DNA of 63,530 nucleotides from NCBI GenBank assembly GCA_029974315.1, contig JARKSE010000023.1:1-63530 (forward strand). The letters are read 5' to 3'. The notes beneath the pieces were generated by a model. It made no database searches. It saw nothing but the letters and a program-made list of their open reading frames with translations, and was not told where the DNA came from. How positions within the stretch are numbered: position 1 is the first letter of the stretch; each line of letters opens with the position of its first letter. Both the position numbers and the translations under genes were made by a program. Below are positions 12,099 to 23,267 of this stretch, in pieces. The stretch comes from Paludibacteraceae bacterium. Its GTDB lineage: Bacteria > Bacteroidota > Bacteroidia > Bacteroidales > Paludibacteraceae.

Positions 12099-12389
12099 CA
12101 ACTTTTTTTGAAACTAACAAGGGGGCAAACAATTATTTTGCAGAAAACTTATACTTTACTAAATTGAAAATGAACTCATATAGAAAAAACATACAGAGAG
12201 ACGCTTCTTATTCTATTTTATCTGTCAAATATTTGATATTTAAAATATTGTTTGTACCTGCTGTAAAGCAAAATACTTTTTATGTATGATATACATCATA
12301 ATCTTATTTGTAATATCTCTTGTGATAACGTTAATCTATTTAATATTACAGGAATTTTATTTGTATTTCCATTTTTGTATCAAATTAGC

Positions 12390-12397
12390 TATCTTTG
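12390..12397 (+). promoter_or_regulatory. Bacteroidota-type -7 box (TATCTTTG) immediately upstream of the HAD phosphatase gene
   Basis: TATCTTTG with the start ATG 4 nt downstream. Confidence 0.6.
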
Positions 12398-12401
12398 TAG
12401 C

Positions 12402-13058
12402 ATGATGAAGAAACTAATTATTTTTGATCTCGATGGCACTTTGTTGAACACTATTGATGACTTAGCCGCTGCCACCAATCACGCTCTAACTGAACATGGA
12501 TACCCCGCACATCCTGTAGAAGCATATAATCTATTTGTAGGAAACGGTATCAATAAGCTATTTGAGCGCGCTTTACCCGAAGAAGCACGTACGCCTGAAA
12601 ACATTTTACGCATACGAACTTCATTTTTGCCCTTTTATGAAGCTCACAAACTTGACCTTACATGCCCATACGACGGCATACCTGAACTTTTAAGATCACT
12701 TACAAAAAACAACATACAACTTGCGGTTGCCTCCAATAAATATCAACTTGCAACAGAACACATGGTGAAGTATTATTTCCCCGACATCCCGTTTGTAGCC
12801 GTATTTGGGCAGCGTGAACATGTCCCCATAAAGCCTGATCCAACAGTAATCAAAGATATTCTAAACTTGGCAAAATTAAATAAAGAAAACACGCTATTTG
12901 TTGGCGATTCAGGCGTAGATATGCTCACCGCAAAACGAGCACATATTACCGCCGTTGGTGTTACGTGGGGATTTCGAACAGAAGATGAGTTGCGCACCTT
13001 TGAACCTGATTACATCGTAGCTAAACCTGATGAGGTTAGAGTTTTATTGAATTTATAA
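12402..13058 (+). CDS. HAD-family hydrolase, phosphoglycolate phosphatase-like
   Basis: IIFDLDGTLLNTIDDL; LFVGDSGVDMLTAKRA; start MMKKLIIFDLDG. Confidence 0.88.
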   Translation: MMKKLIIFDLDGTLLNTIDDLAAATNHALTEHGYPAHPVEAYNLFVGNGINKLFERALPEEARTPENILRIRTSFLPFYEAHKLDLTCPYDGIPELLRSLTKNNIQLAVASNKYQLATEHMVKYYFPDIPFVAVFGQREHVPIKPDPTVIKDILNLAKLNKENTLFVGDSGVDMLTAKRAHITAVGVTWGFRTEDELRTFEPDYIVAKPDEVRVLLNL

Positions 13059-13101
13059 AACATTTTCAGCAAACCCGAGATAAATCAAGTGCTGCTATTA
13101 A

Positions 13102-13572
13102 TTACAGGGGTTTATTTATTAATTGGTAATTAGCAAGGCGCTGCTCAGCCATAGTTTCATATTTGGTACCAGGCTGTCCGTAATTGGCAAACGGATAGAT
13201 AGAAATACCACCACGAGGCGTAAAAACACCTGTTACTTCGATATATTTGGGTTGCATCAGAGCGATAAGATCTTTCATAATGATATTGACACAATCTTCG
13301 TGAAATGCACCATGGTTGCGAAAACTAAACAAGTAGAGTTTCAAACTTTTACTCTCTACCATTTTCACTGCTGGCAAATAACTGATGCGAATTTCAGCAA
13401 AATCGGGCTGTCCTGTAATGGGGCACAAGCTGGTAAACTCGGGACAGTTGAACCGTACCCAATAGTCGTTTTCGGGATGTTTGTTATCGAACGCTTCAAG
13501 CACTTCGGGCGCATAAGTTTGTTGGTACTCGGTTTTGCGACCAAGTAAACTTAATTGATCATTTAATTCCAT
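13102..13572 (-). CDS. queF: NADPH-dependent 7-cyano-7-deazaguanine (preQ0) reductase
   Basis: [43 protein letters not shown]. Confidence 0.95.
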   Translation of the reverse strand: MELNDQLSLLGRKTEYQQTYAPEVLEAFDNKHPENDYWVRFNCPEFTSLCPITGQPDFAEIRISYLPAVKMVESKSLKLYLFSFRNHGAFHEDCVNIIMKDLIALMQPKYIEVTGVFTPRGGISIYPFANYGQPGTKYETMAEQRLANYQLINKPL

Positions 13573-13587
13573 ACTAAATAAACGTAA

Positions 13588-14268
13588 TCAAATATCTTTA
13601 ATATTCAAAGGATTATAAGATATTCCCTCATCGAAGGTGTCGCTGCCTTCTATCTTTTTAATAGCTTTTACCACACGAATAGTTACGGGCAACACTACGA
13701 TTTCGTAAAGCGATTTAAGCACAATTTGCACTGCTATCAGCTTGAGTAGTTCGACAAATGGAATAATCCCACCAAACGCAATAGGGAAAAAGATAATAGA
13801 ATCGGCGGTTTCGCCCACAAGCGTACTCAACACTGCACGGAGCGAAAAATATTTGCCTGCGTGAAGCAATTTCATTTTACTCATCACAAATGCGTTAAGA
13901 AATGAACCTACTAAAAAGGCTGCTAACGAAGCCATAACAATACGGGGCGCCAAACCAAATACAAAGTTAAATTCAGCTTCGCCTTCCCAAAATGGAGCTG
14001 CAGGTAGCAAAACAGCAATTTGCCCCATAACTACTACAAAAAAATTCATAGCAAAACCGCTCCAAATGATAAGACGTGCTTTTTTAAAACCCCACACTTC
14101 GGCAACACAGTCATTGATGATGTACGAAATGGGAAAAACTAATAAGCCGGCAGTCATAGAAATTCCAAAAACTGAAATTACTTTGGTTTCGAGCAAGTTT
14201 GCTGTGATAAGGCAAACGTTAAATAAAATGCCCAACAGCATGAAAGGAACAGATACTTTTTGTTTCAT
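13588..14268 (-). CDS. Queuosine precursor transporter (YhhQ/VUT family)
   Basis: Multi-TM protein; FPISYIINDCVAEVWGFKKAR; adjacent to queF. Confidence 0.85.
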   Translation of the reverse strand: MKQKVSVPFMLLGILFNVCLITANLLETKVISVFGISMTAGLLVFPISYIINDCVAEVWGFKKARLIIWSGFAMNFFVVVMGQIAVLLPAAPFWEGEAEFNFVFGLAPRIVMASLAAFLVGSFLNAFVMSKMKLLHAGKYFSLRAVLSTLVGETADSIIFFPIAFGGIIPFVELLKLIAVQIVLKSLYEIVVLPVTIRVVKAIKKIEGSDTFDEGISYNPLNIKDI

Positions 14269-14453
14269 ATTTCTTGTTTTTTACGTGGTTGACCAAGCAC
14301 ACGATTTATCTCAGTGTGAGATAACAGCAGTATAAAATTATGGCTGCAAAAATACAAAAAAATCACACTCTGATAAACATTTCTTCGTTAGTATTTAAAA
14401 AAAAACTATTTTTGTGGTCAAAATCAATAAAAATCACATTAAATCATCTCATT

Positions 14454-15272
14454 ATGGATTCTATCGACAAAACTTTAGATCAATTGCTGGCATCGGGCAT
14501 TGAATTAGGAAAAAGTATTTTAACAGCATTAGCCATTTATATTATTGGGCGCTACGTCATAAAAGGTGTAAACAAATTAGTGGCGCGCTTACTTGATAAA
14601 CGTGACTTAGAGCTTTCGGTACGTTCTTTCTTGCGTAGTTTGGTAAATATTACGTTAACAACATTCTTAATTGTTGCCGTAATTGGTGCATTAGGTGTTG
14701 AAACCACATCATTTGCTGCTTTATTGGCTTCGGCAGGTGTGGCTATTAGTATGGCATTAAGCGGGAATCTTCAAAATTTTGCTGGAGGATTAATTATTCT
14801 GCTAATCAAACCTTTCAAAGTCGGCGATTTTATAGAAGCACAGGGATTAACAGGAACTGTCAAAGAGATTCAAATTTTTCATACCATACTCACCACACCT
14901 GATAATCGTGTTAATTATATTCCCAATGGGGCTCTAAGCAATGGCGTATTAACTAACTACAACAAGCAAACTACCCGCCGGGTTGAATGGATTGTAGGCA
15001 TAGAGTATGGCGAAGATTACGAGAAAGCGAAAGCCTGTATTGAAACTATTTTAAATAGTGATAAACGTATTTTAAAAGAACCCACTACTTTGATTGCTTT
15101 AGGCGCATTAGGTGATCATGGGTTGAAAATAACCGTACGCGGTTGGGTTGATGTAGCCGAGTATTGGGATGTCTATTTCGATATCAATAAAGCTATTTAC
15201 AACACATTTAATAAGGAAGGTATTACATTCCCACTCAACCAACTTACTGTTCATCAAGCAACTAAAAAGTAA
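14454..15272 (+). CDS. Mechanosensitive ion channel, MscS family
   Basis: ALLASAGVAISMALSGNLQNFAGGLIILLIKPFKVGDFIE; TATTTTTG box at 14407-14414 supports the ATG at 14454. Confidence 0.93.
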   Translation: MDSIDKTLDQLLASGIELGKSILTALAIYIIGRYVIKGVNKLVARLLDKRDLELSVRSFLRSLVNITLTTFLIVAVIGALGVETTSFAALLASAGVAISMALSGNLQNFAGGLIILLIKPFKVGDFIEAQGLTGTVKEIQIFHTILTTPDNRVNYIPNGALSNGVLTNYNKQTTRRVEWIVGIEYGEDYEKAKACIETILNSDKRILKEPTTLIALGALGDHGLKITVRGWVDVAEYWDVYFDINKAIYNTFNKEGITFPLNQLTVHQATKK

Positions 15273-15295
15273 AATTTAACAATTTTTTGCTGTTT

Positions 15296-16357
15296 ATGGA
15301 TCAATTACCACTTTGGAAACACTTTTTACTCTATATACCATCACAACTCTTTGGGTGGATTACTTGTTTACGCAACAAAGCGTTTGATTGTAATTTACTA
15401 AAAACAAAACGATTTGACATTCATGTTGTTTCTATTGGCAATATTTCAGTGGGAGGCACAGGGAAAACGCCACATACAGAATATATCATTCGTTTATTGT
15501 CGAATAAAAAGCAACTTGCCGTATTAAGTCGAGGCTATAAGCGAAAAACATCTGGATTTATTTTGGCTGACAGCAATGCTACAGCTCAAACTATCGGCGA
15601 TGAACCATTTCAAATTCTACAGAAATTTCCTGACATTACTGTTGCTGTTGATGAAAAACGTGTACATGGAATTGAACAATTACTCACGCTACCCGTACCA
15701 CCAGAAGTAGTTTTACTCGATGATGCCTTTCAACACCGCCACATAACACCGAGTTTTTCGATTGTGTTAGTAGATTATAATCGCCCAATTCAGAGCGACA
15801 CGTTTTTACCTTTAGGACGCTTAAGGGAATCAACAAAAGGCATTCAGCGTGCACAATGTGTAATTGTTACCAAATGTCCCAAACTTGCGGATTTAGATGA
15901 GATAACTTGGCGAAATGCCTTGCAGCTATCGCAGCATCAACGGATCTTTTTCTCAACATTTGAATATGAAGCTCCTAAACCATTATTTAATAGCTCATTA
16001 CTCAATTGGAAGAAAACTCAAATACAAAAATCTCATATTTTGATAGTAACAGGTGTTGTTTCTGCCACAGATTTGTATGATTACATCACGCCATTTGCAG
16101 AGACTTTACACAAACTTTCGTTTGCTGATCATCATAACTTTACGAAAAAAGATTTAACTGTAATACATGAAATATTTGATAAGCTGCCAGAACCAAAACT
16201 CATTATTACAACAGAGAAAGATGCATCACGCCTATTGCATAATCCATACTTGAATACTGCGATAAAACCATTCTTCTATACGGTAGCTATTAACGTTAAG
16301 ATTTTAAAGAATCAGGGGAAAGAATTTGATCAACTCTTGTTAAATCACGTAAACTAA
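15296..16357 (+). CDS. lpxK: Tetraacyldisaccharide 4'-kinase
   Basis: VVSIGNISVGGTGKTPHTEYIIRLL; VVLLDDAFQHRHI. Confidence 0.95.
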   Translation: MDQLPLWKHFLLYIPSQLFGWITCLRNKAFDCNLLKTKRFDIHVVSIGNISVGGTGKTPHTEYIIRLLSNKKQLAVLSRGYKRKTSGFILADSNATAQTIGDEPFQILQKFPDITVAVDEKRVHGIEQLLTLPVPPEVVLLDDAFQHRHITPSFSIVLVDYNRPIQSDTFLPLGRLRESTKGIQRAQCVIVTKCPKLADLDEITWRNALQLSQHQRIFFSTFEYEAPKPLFNSSLLNWKKTQIQKSHILIVTGVVSATDLYDYITPFAETLHKLSFADHHNFTKKDLTVIHEIFDKLPEPKLIITTEKDASRLLHNPYLNTAIKPFFYTVAINVKILKNQGKEFDQLLLNHVN

Positions 16358-16362
16358 TACAT

Positions 16363-16399
16363 AAAAAAAGGTTGCTAACCGTGTTAGCAACCTTTTTTT
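16363..16399. terminator. Bidirectional rho-independent terminator
   Basis: AAAAAAAGGTTGCTAAC-CGT-GTTAGCAACCTTTTTTT, perfect 10-bp stem between convergent lpxK and the acyl-CoA synthetase gene. Confidence 0.92.
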
Positions 16400-16434
16400 G
16401 TACCCCTTGTTCAATATTTTTAATAATATAGAAC

Positions 16435-18105
16435 TTATTTAAGTAGATTACTATACAAGTAGCGCTTAATACTTTTCTTTGGAGTTTTTTCAAACTCGTT
16501 AGGATATAACTGCACAGCCACTACGTTTTCGTAAGCAGCCACTATTTTATTTAGGTTTTTACGGTTTTCCTCCATAATGAGTTGCAGTTCAGTCTCTGAA
16601 ATACTCGCTTCGTCCACAGCATCATAATCAGGATAAACAAAAGCCACCAACTTATTATCAGCATTTTCAATAATCAAACTCTCCATTACAAATGGCATAT
16701 TGTTTAGCTTAGCTTCTATTTCTTCAGGATAAATATTTTGTCCTGATGGACCTAAGAGCATACTCTTGTTACGACCACGAATATAAATGTAACCATCTTT
16801 ATCAATGGTTCCCATATCGCCGGTATGCATCCAGCCATCCTCTTCAAGCACAGCTTTTGTAGCTTCCTCATTTTTGTAGTAACCTTTCATCACGTGTTCA
16901 CCACGAATCATAATTTCGCCCACTTCTGTATAAGGATCGTTTGACATAATTTTCACATCCATAACTGGCAAAATCTTACCTACAGAAGTTAATTTGAATT
17001 GATCCCAAGGTGCGTAACTAATTAGTGGAGCACACTCCGTCATACCATAACCGACAGTAAATTTAAACCCTATACGATGGAAAAACTCTTCTACTTCTGG
17101 ATTTAATGGCGCACCACCAATAATAACTTCTTTAAATTCGCCACCAAATGCAGTGCTTAATTTTTTACGAATAGTGCCTAATATCGTATTATCAATCACA
17201 GGAACACTCAATGCCCAGCGCATAGAACGACTATTAAGCAAAGGTTGAATCTGTTTACGATATATTTTTTCGATAATCAACGGTACTGTAAAAATTACTG
17301 TTGGTTTTACTTCGGCAAATGCTTTTAATAAAATTTTAGGAGATGGAATTTTTCCCAAATACGTGGTATGGGCACCTACACAAAATGAAGTTAAAAAATC
17401 GAACGCACAACCATAAGCGTGAGCCAATGGTAAAAATGCTAACGCACGATCACCCTTGCGAAGTAACTCAGTAGTAATACCAAAAGAGATATTTCCCGCC
17501 AAGTTGTTAGCTGTAAGCATTACGCCCTTACTAAAACCTGTGGTTCCCGACGTATAACTAATACAAACTAATTCTGAATTAGGAATGGTTGGATATAATA
17601 CTTCAGCTGCAGTAAAACCATCAGGATAACGTTTTTCAAATGTTTTAGGCAATGCTTTTGTTACTTTCTGTATTGTTTCACCATCTTTCTGATGTAAACA
17701 ACGGAAGTCGTTCAACGAAAAAACAGCACGCAATTCGTCCATTTTTTCTTCTTCAAGCGTTTCCCAAATGTTATCGCTGACAAACAATAAAGTAGAATCA
17801 GAGTGATTAACAATGTGATGAACATCATTTGGATTAAAGTCTTGAAGAATAGGCACAATCACAGCACCATACGTTACAGCAGCGATGTAAGTCACACACC
17901 AACTTGTACCGTTTTTGCCAATCAATGAAATTTTTGCGCCTTGGTCAATACCAATAGTATCGAATAGTAGATGCAATTTGGCAACTTCTGTACCCACTTC
18001 TCCATACGTGAGCGTATGTTCTTCAATATAGTCAGTAAAAGCAGGAAGTTCCCAATTATCTCTAATACTGCTTTCAAATAGACGAATAAAATTTTCTTTT
18101 ATCAT
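16435..18105 (-). CDS. AMP-binding long-chain fatty acid-CoA ligase
   Basis: CISYTSGTTGFSKGVMLT; GYGMTECAPLISY; GWMHTGDMGTIDKDGYIYIRGRNK. Confidence 0.9.
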   Translation of the reverse strand: MIKENFIRLFESSIRDNWELPAFTDYIEEHTLTYGEVGTEVAKLHLLFDTIGIDQGAKISLIGKNGTSWCVTYIAAVTYGAVIVPILQDFNPNDVHHIVNHSDSTLLFVSDNIWETLEEEKMDELRAVFSLNDFRCLHQKDGETIQKVTKALPKTFEKRYPDGFTAAEVLYPTIPNSELVCISYTSGTTGFSKGVMLTANNLAGNISFGITTELLRKGDRALAFLPLAHAYGCAFDFLTSFCVGAHTTYLGKIPSPKILLKAFAEVKPTVIFTVPLIIEKIYRKQIQPLLNSRSMRWALSVPVIDNTILGTIRKKLSTAFGGEFKEVIIGGAPLNPEVEEFFHRIGFKFTVGYGMTECAPLISYAPWDQFKLTSVGKILPVMDVKIMSNDPYTEVGEIMIRGEHVMKGYYKNEEATKAVLEEDGWMHTGDMGTIDKDGYIYIRGRNKSMLLGPSGQNIYPEEIEAKLNNMPFVMESLIIENADNKLVAFVYPDYDAVDEASISETELQLIMEENRKNLNKIVAAYENVVAVQLYPNEFEKTPKKSIKRYLYSNLLK

Positions 18106-18424
18106 TTTCGAATAATCAATAAATTATACATAAAATTCGGTGACAAAATTACTCATTTTTTTTAATTCTGTGCACATTTATGTATAAAAATGCACATTTT
18201 AACAAATTTTGAGCAATAAATATCAGATAATCAAGGAAATAAGTAAAAGAATTTTCGGATAAAACAACCTCTTCTTAAACAAATCAACAAAACAACTTTA
18301 TGGAAGCTAAAGTATTATAAAACAAGCTTTAAGAAGTATTTAAAACAATAATTAACGCATAATAAATAAGAACTCCAATTAGGTTAAAATTTGTTACAGA
18401 GTAAAATAATTGCACATTTATACC

Positions 18425-18432
18425 TATTTTTG
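18425..18432 (+). promoter_or_regulatory. Bacteroidota-type -7 box (TATTTTTG)
   Basis: 55 nt upstream of the ATG at 18487; supports that start over 18391. Confidence 0.5.
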
Positions 18433-18486
18433 TGCCGTTTTTCTCAGAGAACATCAAAGCAGTATAAATTTAGGTTTTTAAGACAT

Positions 18487-21400
18487 ATGAAAAAACATCT
18501 TTTCATTACCAAAGGATTACTCCTTTTGGCACTTGTATGTATAAGTGTAAACATACATGCTGAAGAGTATTTTATTCAAAATCAAACTCGTACATTTTCA
18601 AGTAATGAGAATTACGATGTTCCAATTAATGGTATTCCTGGCATGTTAATCTATTCCATGAGCGAAAGTGGGACTTATAATGCCTTATGTAAATCCTCTT
18701 TTAAAATTTTTGCTTCTACAGATGGTCAAAACTTCTCAGAACTCGCTTCATATACACGTTTTAATACATCTGCCATTATATATTTAAACCCTAATGTCAG
18801 ATATTTGAGATTTAATTTTACTAAGTGTTGGTCAAGTAACCTCAAGTGCAATCTCAATTTTTCCGTTACCAAGGCACTTTCCGTAAATCCTACATCGTTA
18901 AATTTAGGTGATGTTTTCGTTGGTAATGAACCTAACACAAAGACTTTTACACTGCACTATTCCAATAGCGCCGCTACAGCCACCACCTACAATCTCACAT
19001 GCTCAAATCCTTATGTTACATTTTCTCCTACATCGGTTCATGCCAATGCACAAACCAATGGAGCACAGATAATTTCTGTTGGCTATAGTAGCAGTTCACC
19101 AGCCACGGGCGTCACCAACGCGACACTAATCGCAACTAACGCTAATCCTACTACACAAACAGCTCCTGTTGCTATATCAATAAATGTAAAAAAATACACC
19201 CAAACACTCAGTTGGAAATCAGGTATTGATGTTATGTCGGTGGGCGACGAAGTGATAGAAGCCGCCTCGACTTCTACTAATTTACCGATAACCTACTCGT
19301 CCAGTAATTCTGCAATTATTGAAGTTATAAACGGAAAATTGGTTGCCAAAACAACAGGAACAGCTACCATCACCGCCACACAAGCTGGTAACGACATCTG
19401 GGAATCGGTTACCTCTACAAAGACCATCGAGGTTACCCAAAAAGTTGTACAACGTATTGTTTGGAATGATGACTTATCACGCTTACGTGTTGGTGACATA
19501 GCTACATTATCGGCTTATGCTGTTGACAACGTTACTGGGTTAGCTACCTGATTACCAATTACATACAGCATTTCTACTACTGGAATTGTTACCCTGAACG
19601 GCACTCAACTCACAGCTAATGCTGAAGGAGAAGTTATTATAACAGCACATCAAGTAGGTAATACTAATTACGCTGCAGCTACTTACCACTTAAACGCTCG
19701 CGTTTTGGCTGCTAGTAGACAAACGTGTAATCCACTCGTTTTAGACGCTGGTGAAAGTAGCATATTAACCATTGATAGTAAAGAATACACCTTAGCTGGA
19801 GAGCCTGGATCTCTTACGTTTGACGCTAAATGCGTTGATTTATTGTTGTTTTGGGGAGGTGATTTGAAAGTTGCACAATATGTAAATGGATCGTGGATAG
19901 ATGTATTTTCACAATGTCCTACAAAAGATACATATACACATTACGGTCCATTTCAACTAAACAGACAAGCTACTAAACTGAAATTTTACACAGTCACAGG
20001 AGCTACGGGATATAAATACTTCCGTGACATCAAAGTTACCTTAGCTAAATATGTAGAAGTCAATAAATCTACGATCAATTTTGATATGCAAGCTGGTGCT
20101 TCAGCGTCCAATTCATTTACAGTAAACTACTCTAACTTGAATGATGTACTCATGGTCAACCACAGCTCAAATGCGTTCAGTTTTTCACCTTCTGTATCTA
20201 CACTTGGTAATGGCTGTGGCGATAAAGGTACACAAACCTTTAATGTCGCTCTCAACGCTCCTATTGGAGGGAATTATGAAGATATTATAACGTTTTCGGA
20301 TGGTACCAATTCGACTCAATTGACTGTTACCGCAAACGTCACAAAACACCCACAAAATATTACGTGGAATCAAGATATCAATATCAACATAGAAAACTCA
20401 CCACTCACGCTTATGGCTACAGCTAGCAGCGGCTTGCCTGTGAGTTATACGTCATCCAATCCCGCCATAGCAACTATTGACAATGGACAATTGGTGCTAG
20501 TAAACAGTGGAAATGTGAGCATTACAGCTTCGCAAGCAGGTAATGGAATATATGAAGCTGCTACCAATGTGACAAAAACAATCACAGTTATCAAACCTGT
20601 TGCATTAGCAACCCCTATAATCAGCATCACCGGTACTACCTACAACGATAGCGTGCGCTCTGATGCCAACAAATTCGTCTCCATTGCTTGTAACGATGCT
20701 ACACCACACACCATCTACTATACAACCAACGGCTCTATACCAACTACAGAGTCACTTATTTATAGTGTTCCATTTGAAATTACCACAACAACCACTGTAA
20801 CCGCTATAGCAATACCCAATAATTTAATCCATTATAAACCTAGTGAAATTGCAAGTAAGACCTTTGTAGTATTTGATTGCCAATCGTACGTCATCACACA
20901 TTTTACAAATACTTCAGACAACTCAACCACTATCAATTGGAATAACACTTTAGCAAGTAATGGAATTTTACATTATTGGATAGGAAGTGCTACAACAGTA
21001 ACCAACTTATCAGAAGTAGCAGTAAATGGCACAGATTATACTTGTTATGATTTAACACCTGCAACAACCTATTATTTCCAACTAAATGATCATTACGGTT
21101 GTACATCGGCTATTGACAGTATAACAACGAAAGCCATTTACATATCTTCACTCGAGTTATTTAGAACAGCTGTTGGTTGGAGTATGACACAATTGATTTC
21201 GCTGACAAGTAGCGGTCTAACAGGAACTATTACGGCAACGTTATCAAACAACAACAATAACACATTCACGCTGAACAAAACAATATTAAGCAGTAGTGGT
21301 GGTGATATTGCAATCACCTTTGCTCCTACAACGGCAGGATCTCATACGGCAACGCTTACAGTTACCAGTGATACTGATAACACATCACGTACTATTATTT

Positions 21401-23211
21401 TAAACGGAAACGCAACTGTTAGCACGATCGAAAAACCTCAGGTTAAATCTGAATCAACTCTACTTTTAAGCAACACCCCAATTAATGGTTCTATCTACGT
21501 GTACGATGAACACGGAGTACTTATTCCAACGGCAATTACATCTGTTTTAAACAATCACGAGATACGTTTCACACAGCCTGATGCTTTATCAAATTTGTCG
21601 TGCAAAGAGATTAAAATCACGGTAAAAGATAACACCAATGCACTACTTGATGAGTGACCATACAAAGTTCCAATAATTATTTCAAGGGATTCTACTACGG
21701 GCGAAATAAATATCGATACCGACTCATGTACTACATGTGACATTACAACATTAAGTGCAGCTGTCTTAAGCAAAGGAAGCGACACCAAAACATTCCGTGA
21801 TGTATATGTTACATCTGGAGCAAGTATCCGTATCCCTGAAAACAAGGAGCTCAAAGTTCGCAATTTTTACCTCCAATCTATTGATGACAGCATAAGTTCT
21901 GCTTATTTAACAAGTCATAAAGGAAAAATTAGTTGTTCTCAACAAATTATTCATATCAAACGCATTACAAATAATAGCCGATATTTCTTCTTCTCCTTAC
22001 CATACGTTTGCGCTATGCAAGATATTAAACTGAGCAACGGCAAACCCATAGGCATTTATGGTACTGATTGGATAATCAGAGAATATAACGGCTTACAACG
22101 AGGAACCGCGCCACAAACTAATAATTGGCGATCACTAGCTATTACGGATAGCCTGATAGCTGGTAAAGGTTATATCATTGCACTCGGTAATAACGTGGAG
22201 TGTGAAATACAATTCCCTGGATACTTACGATCAACCGACCAATTAATAGAAAGTACTTACCAAGTGACTGCTTATGGCTGTGAACCTGAATACGATGCAA
22301 TCAAACCCAACAATAAAGGCTGGAATTTAATAGGGATACCATCTATCAGCTCATTATACAGCAATAGCACAATAACAGTAAATGGTAATAATATACAATA
22401 CATCACAGCACCGAATGATGATGGTAGAACGTATAAACAAAAAAAGGTAAATGAATATACATTTGATCCATTCCGTTGTTTCTTTGTACAAGTAAATACC
22501 ACCGGGAACCTCAACTTCGCTACAAATGGAGTTATTGAGGCGCCTCGCAAAGCTGCTGCTACACGCATTAGCAACGAAATTAGATTGACGGTAACTGGTA
22601 AAAATGGTAGTGACTACACTGAAATTATTTTAGGAGATAACCAAACCACAGATTATACGATTGGACACGATTTAGAAAAAATGTATGCAGCTGCCACCAT
22701 CCCTCAAGTTTATTCTAAAATGAACGGTTATAGATTGGCTTTTAATGCATTACCTATAAGCGATGCCTTTTATATTCCACTGGGTTTTTATGCACCAGTT
22801 ACAGGCACATACACTATTGATGCCACTAATAATAGCGAATACGGTGTCTATTTGATTGATAACATTACAGGGGAAACAACCAATTTAGCACAAACACCAT
22901 ACCGTTTTGAAGCAAATAAAGGATTAACCGAAACCCGTTTTGCTATCAGTGTAGAACAACGTATAGCTACTACTATTAAGCCAACGACTAATGGACAACA
23001 GCCTATTGCTCTAATGTCGACAGGAGGAATATTAAAACTTCAAAATTTACCAATTGGGGCTTCGATTCAAATTAGCGATGCTATCGGTAGAGTGGTTTAC
23101 ACAGCTCGCACACAGTCTGAAATATTAAACGTCACGTTGCCCGTACAAGGCGTATACAACATCAAATTAGCATATAATGGACAAACTCAAATTGTACGTA
23201 CTATCCGCTAA
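18487..23211 (+). pseudogene. Large secreted Ig-like-repeat surface protein with T9SS-like C-terminal domain, interrupted by two in-frame TGA codons (19549-19551 and 21655-21657)
   Basis: Track ORFs 18391-19551, 19705-21657 and 22015-23211 are all in the same frame (start offsets 1314 and 2310 nt, both divisible by 3). The DNA between them has no other stop. Signal peptide MKKHLFITKGLLLLALVCISVNIHA; C-terminus QISDAIGRVVYTARTQSEILNVTLPVQGVYNIKLAYNGQTQIVRTIR. Confidence 0.85.
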
Positions 23212-23229
23212 ATAGACAAAAGCAGCACC

Positions 23230-23260
23230 AAAAAAGGAGAATTCACATTCTCCTTTTTTT
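23230..23260. terminator. Bidirectional rho-independent terminator
   Basis: AAAAAAGGAGAAT-TCAC-ATTCTCCTTTTTTT between convergent genes. Confidence 0.9.
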
Positions 23261-23267
23261 ATTGTTC

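Noticed and set aside
18391-18486. N-terminal extensions in the ORF track (18391, 14340, 12282, 28053, 40366, 52625)
   Set aside because: They start at non-ATG codons or upstream of the TAnnTTTG box; downstream ATGs give clean signal peptides or family N-termini.
19549-21657. Selenocysteine at the two TGA codons
   Set aside because: No SECIS-like hairpin was seen directly after either TGA, the positions align with non-catalytic Gly/Asn in structural repeats, and no sel genes are in the window.
18487-23211. Genome-wide TGA reassignment (Trp or Gly) explaining the in-frame TGAs
   Set aside because: TGA ends several intact genes here: mazG after DEAKSLGL, mutA with an ATGA overlap into mutB, the AraC gene, the endonuclease and the YhhQ-like gene. 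Recoding would fuse or extend these.
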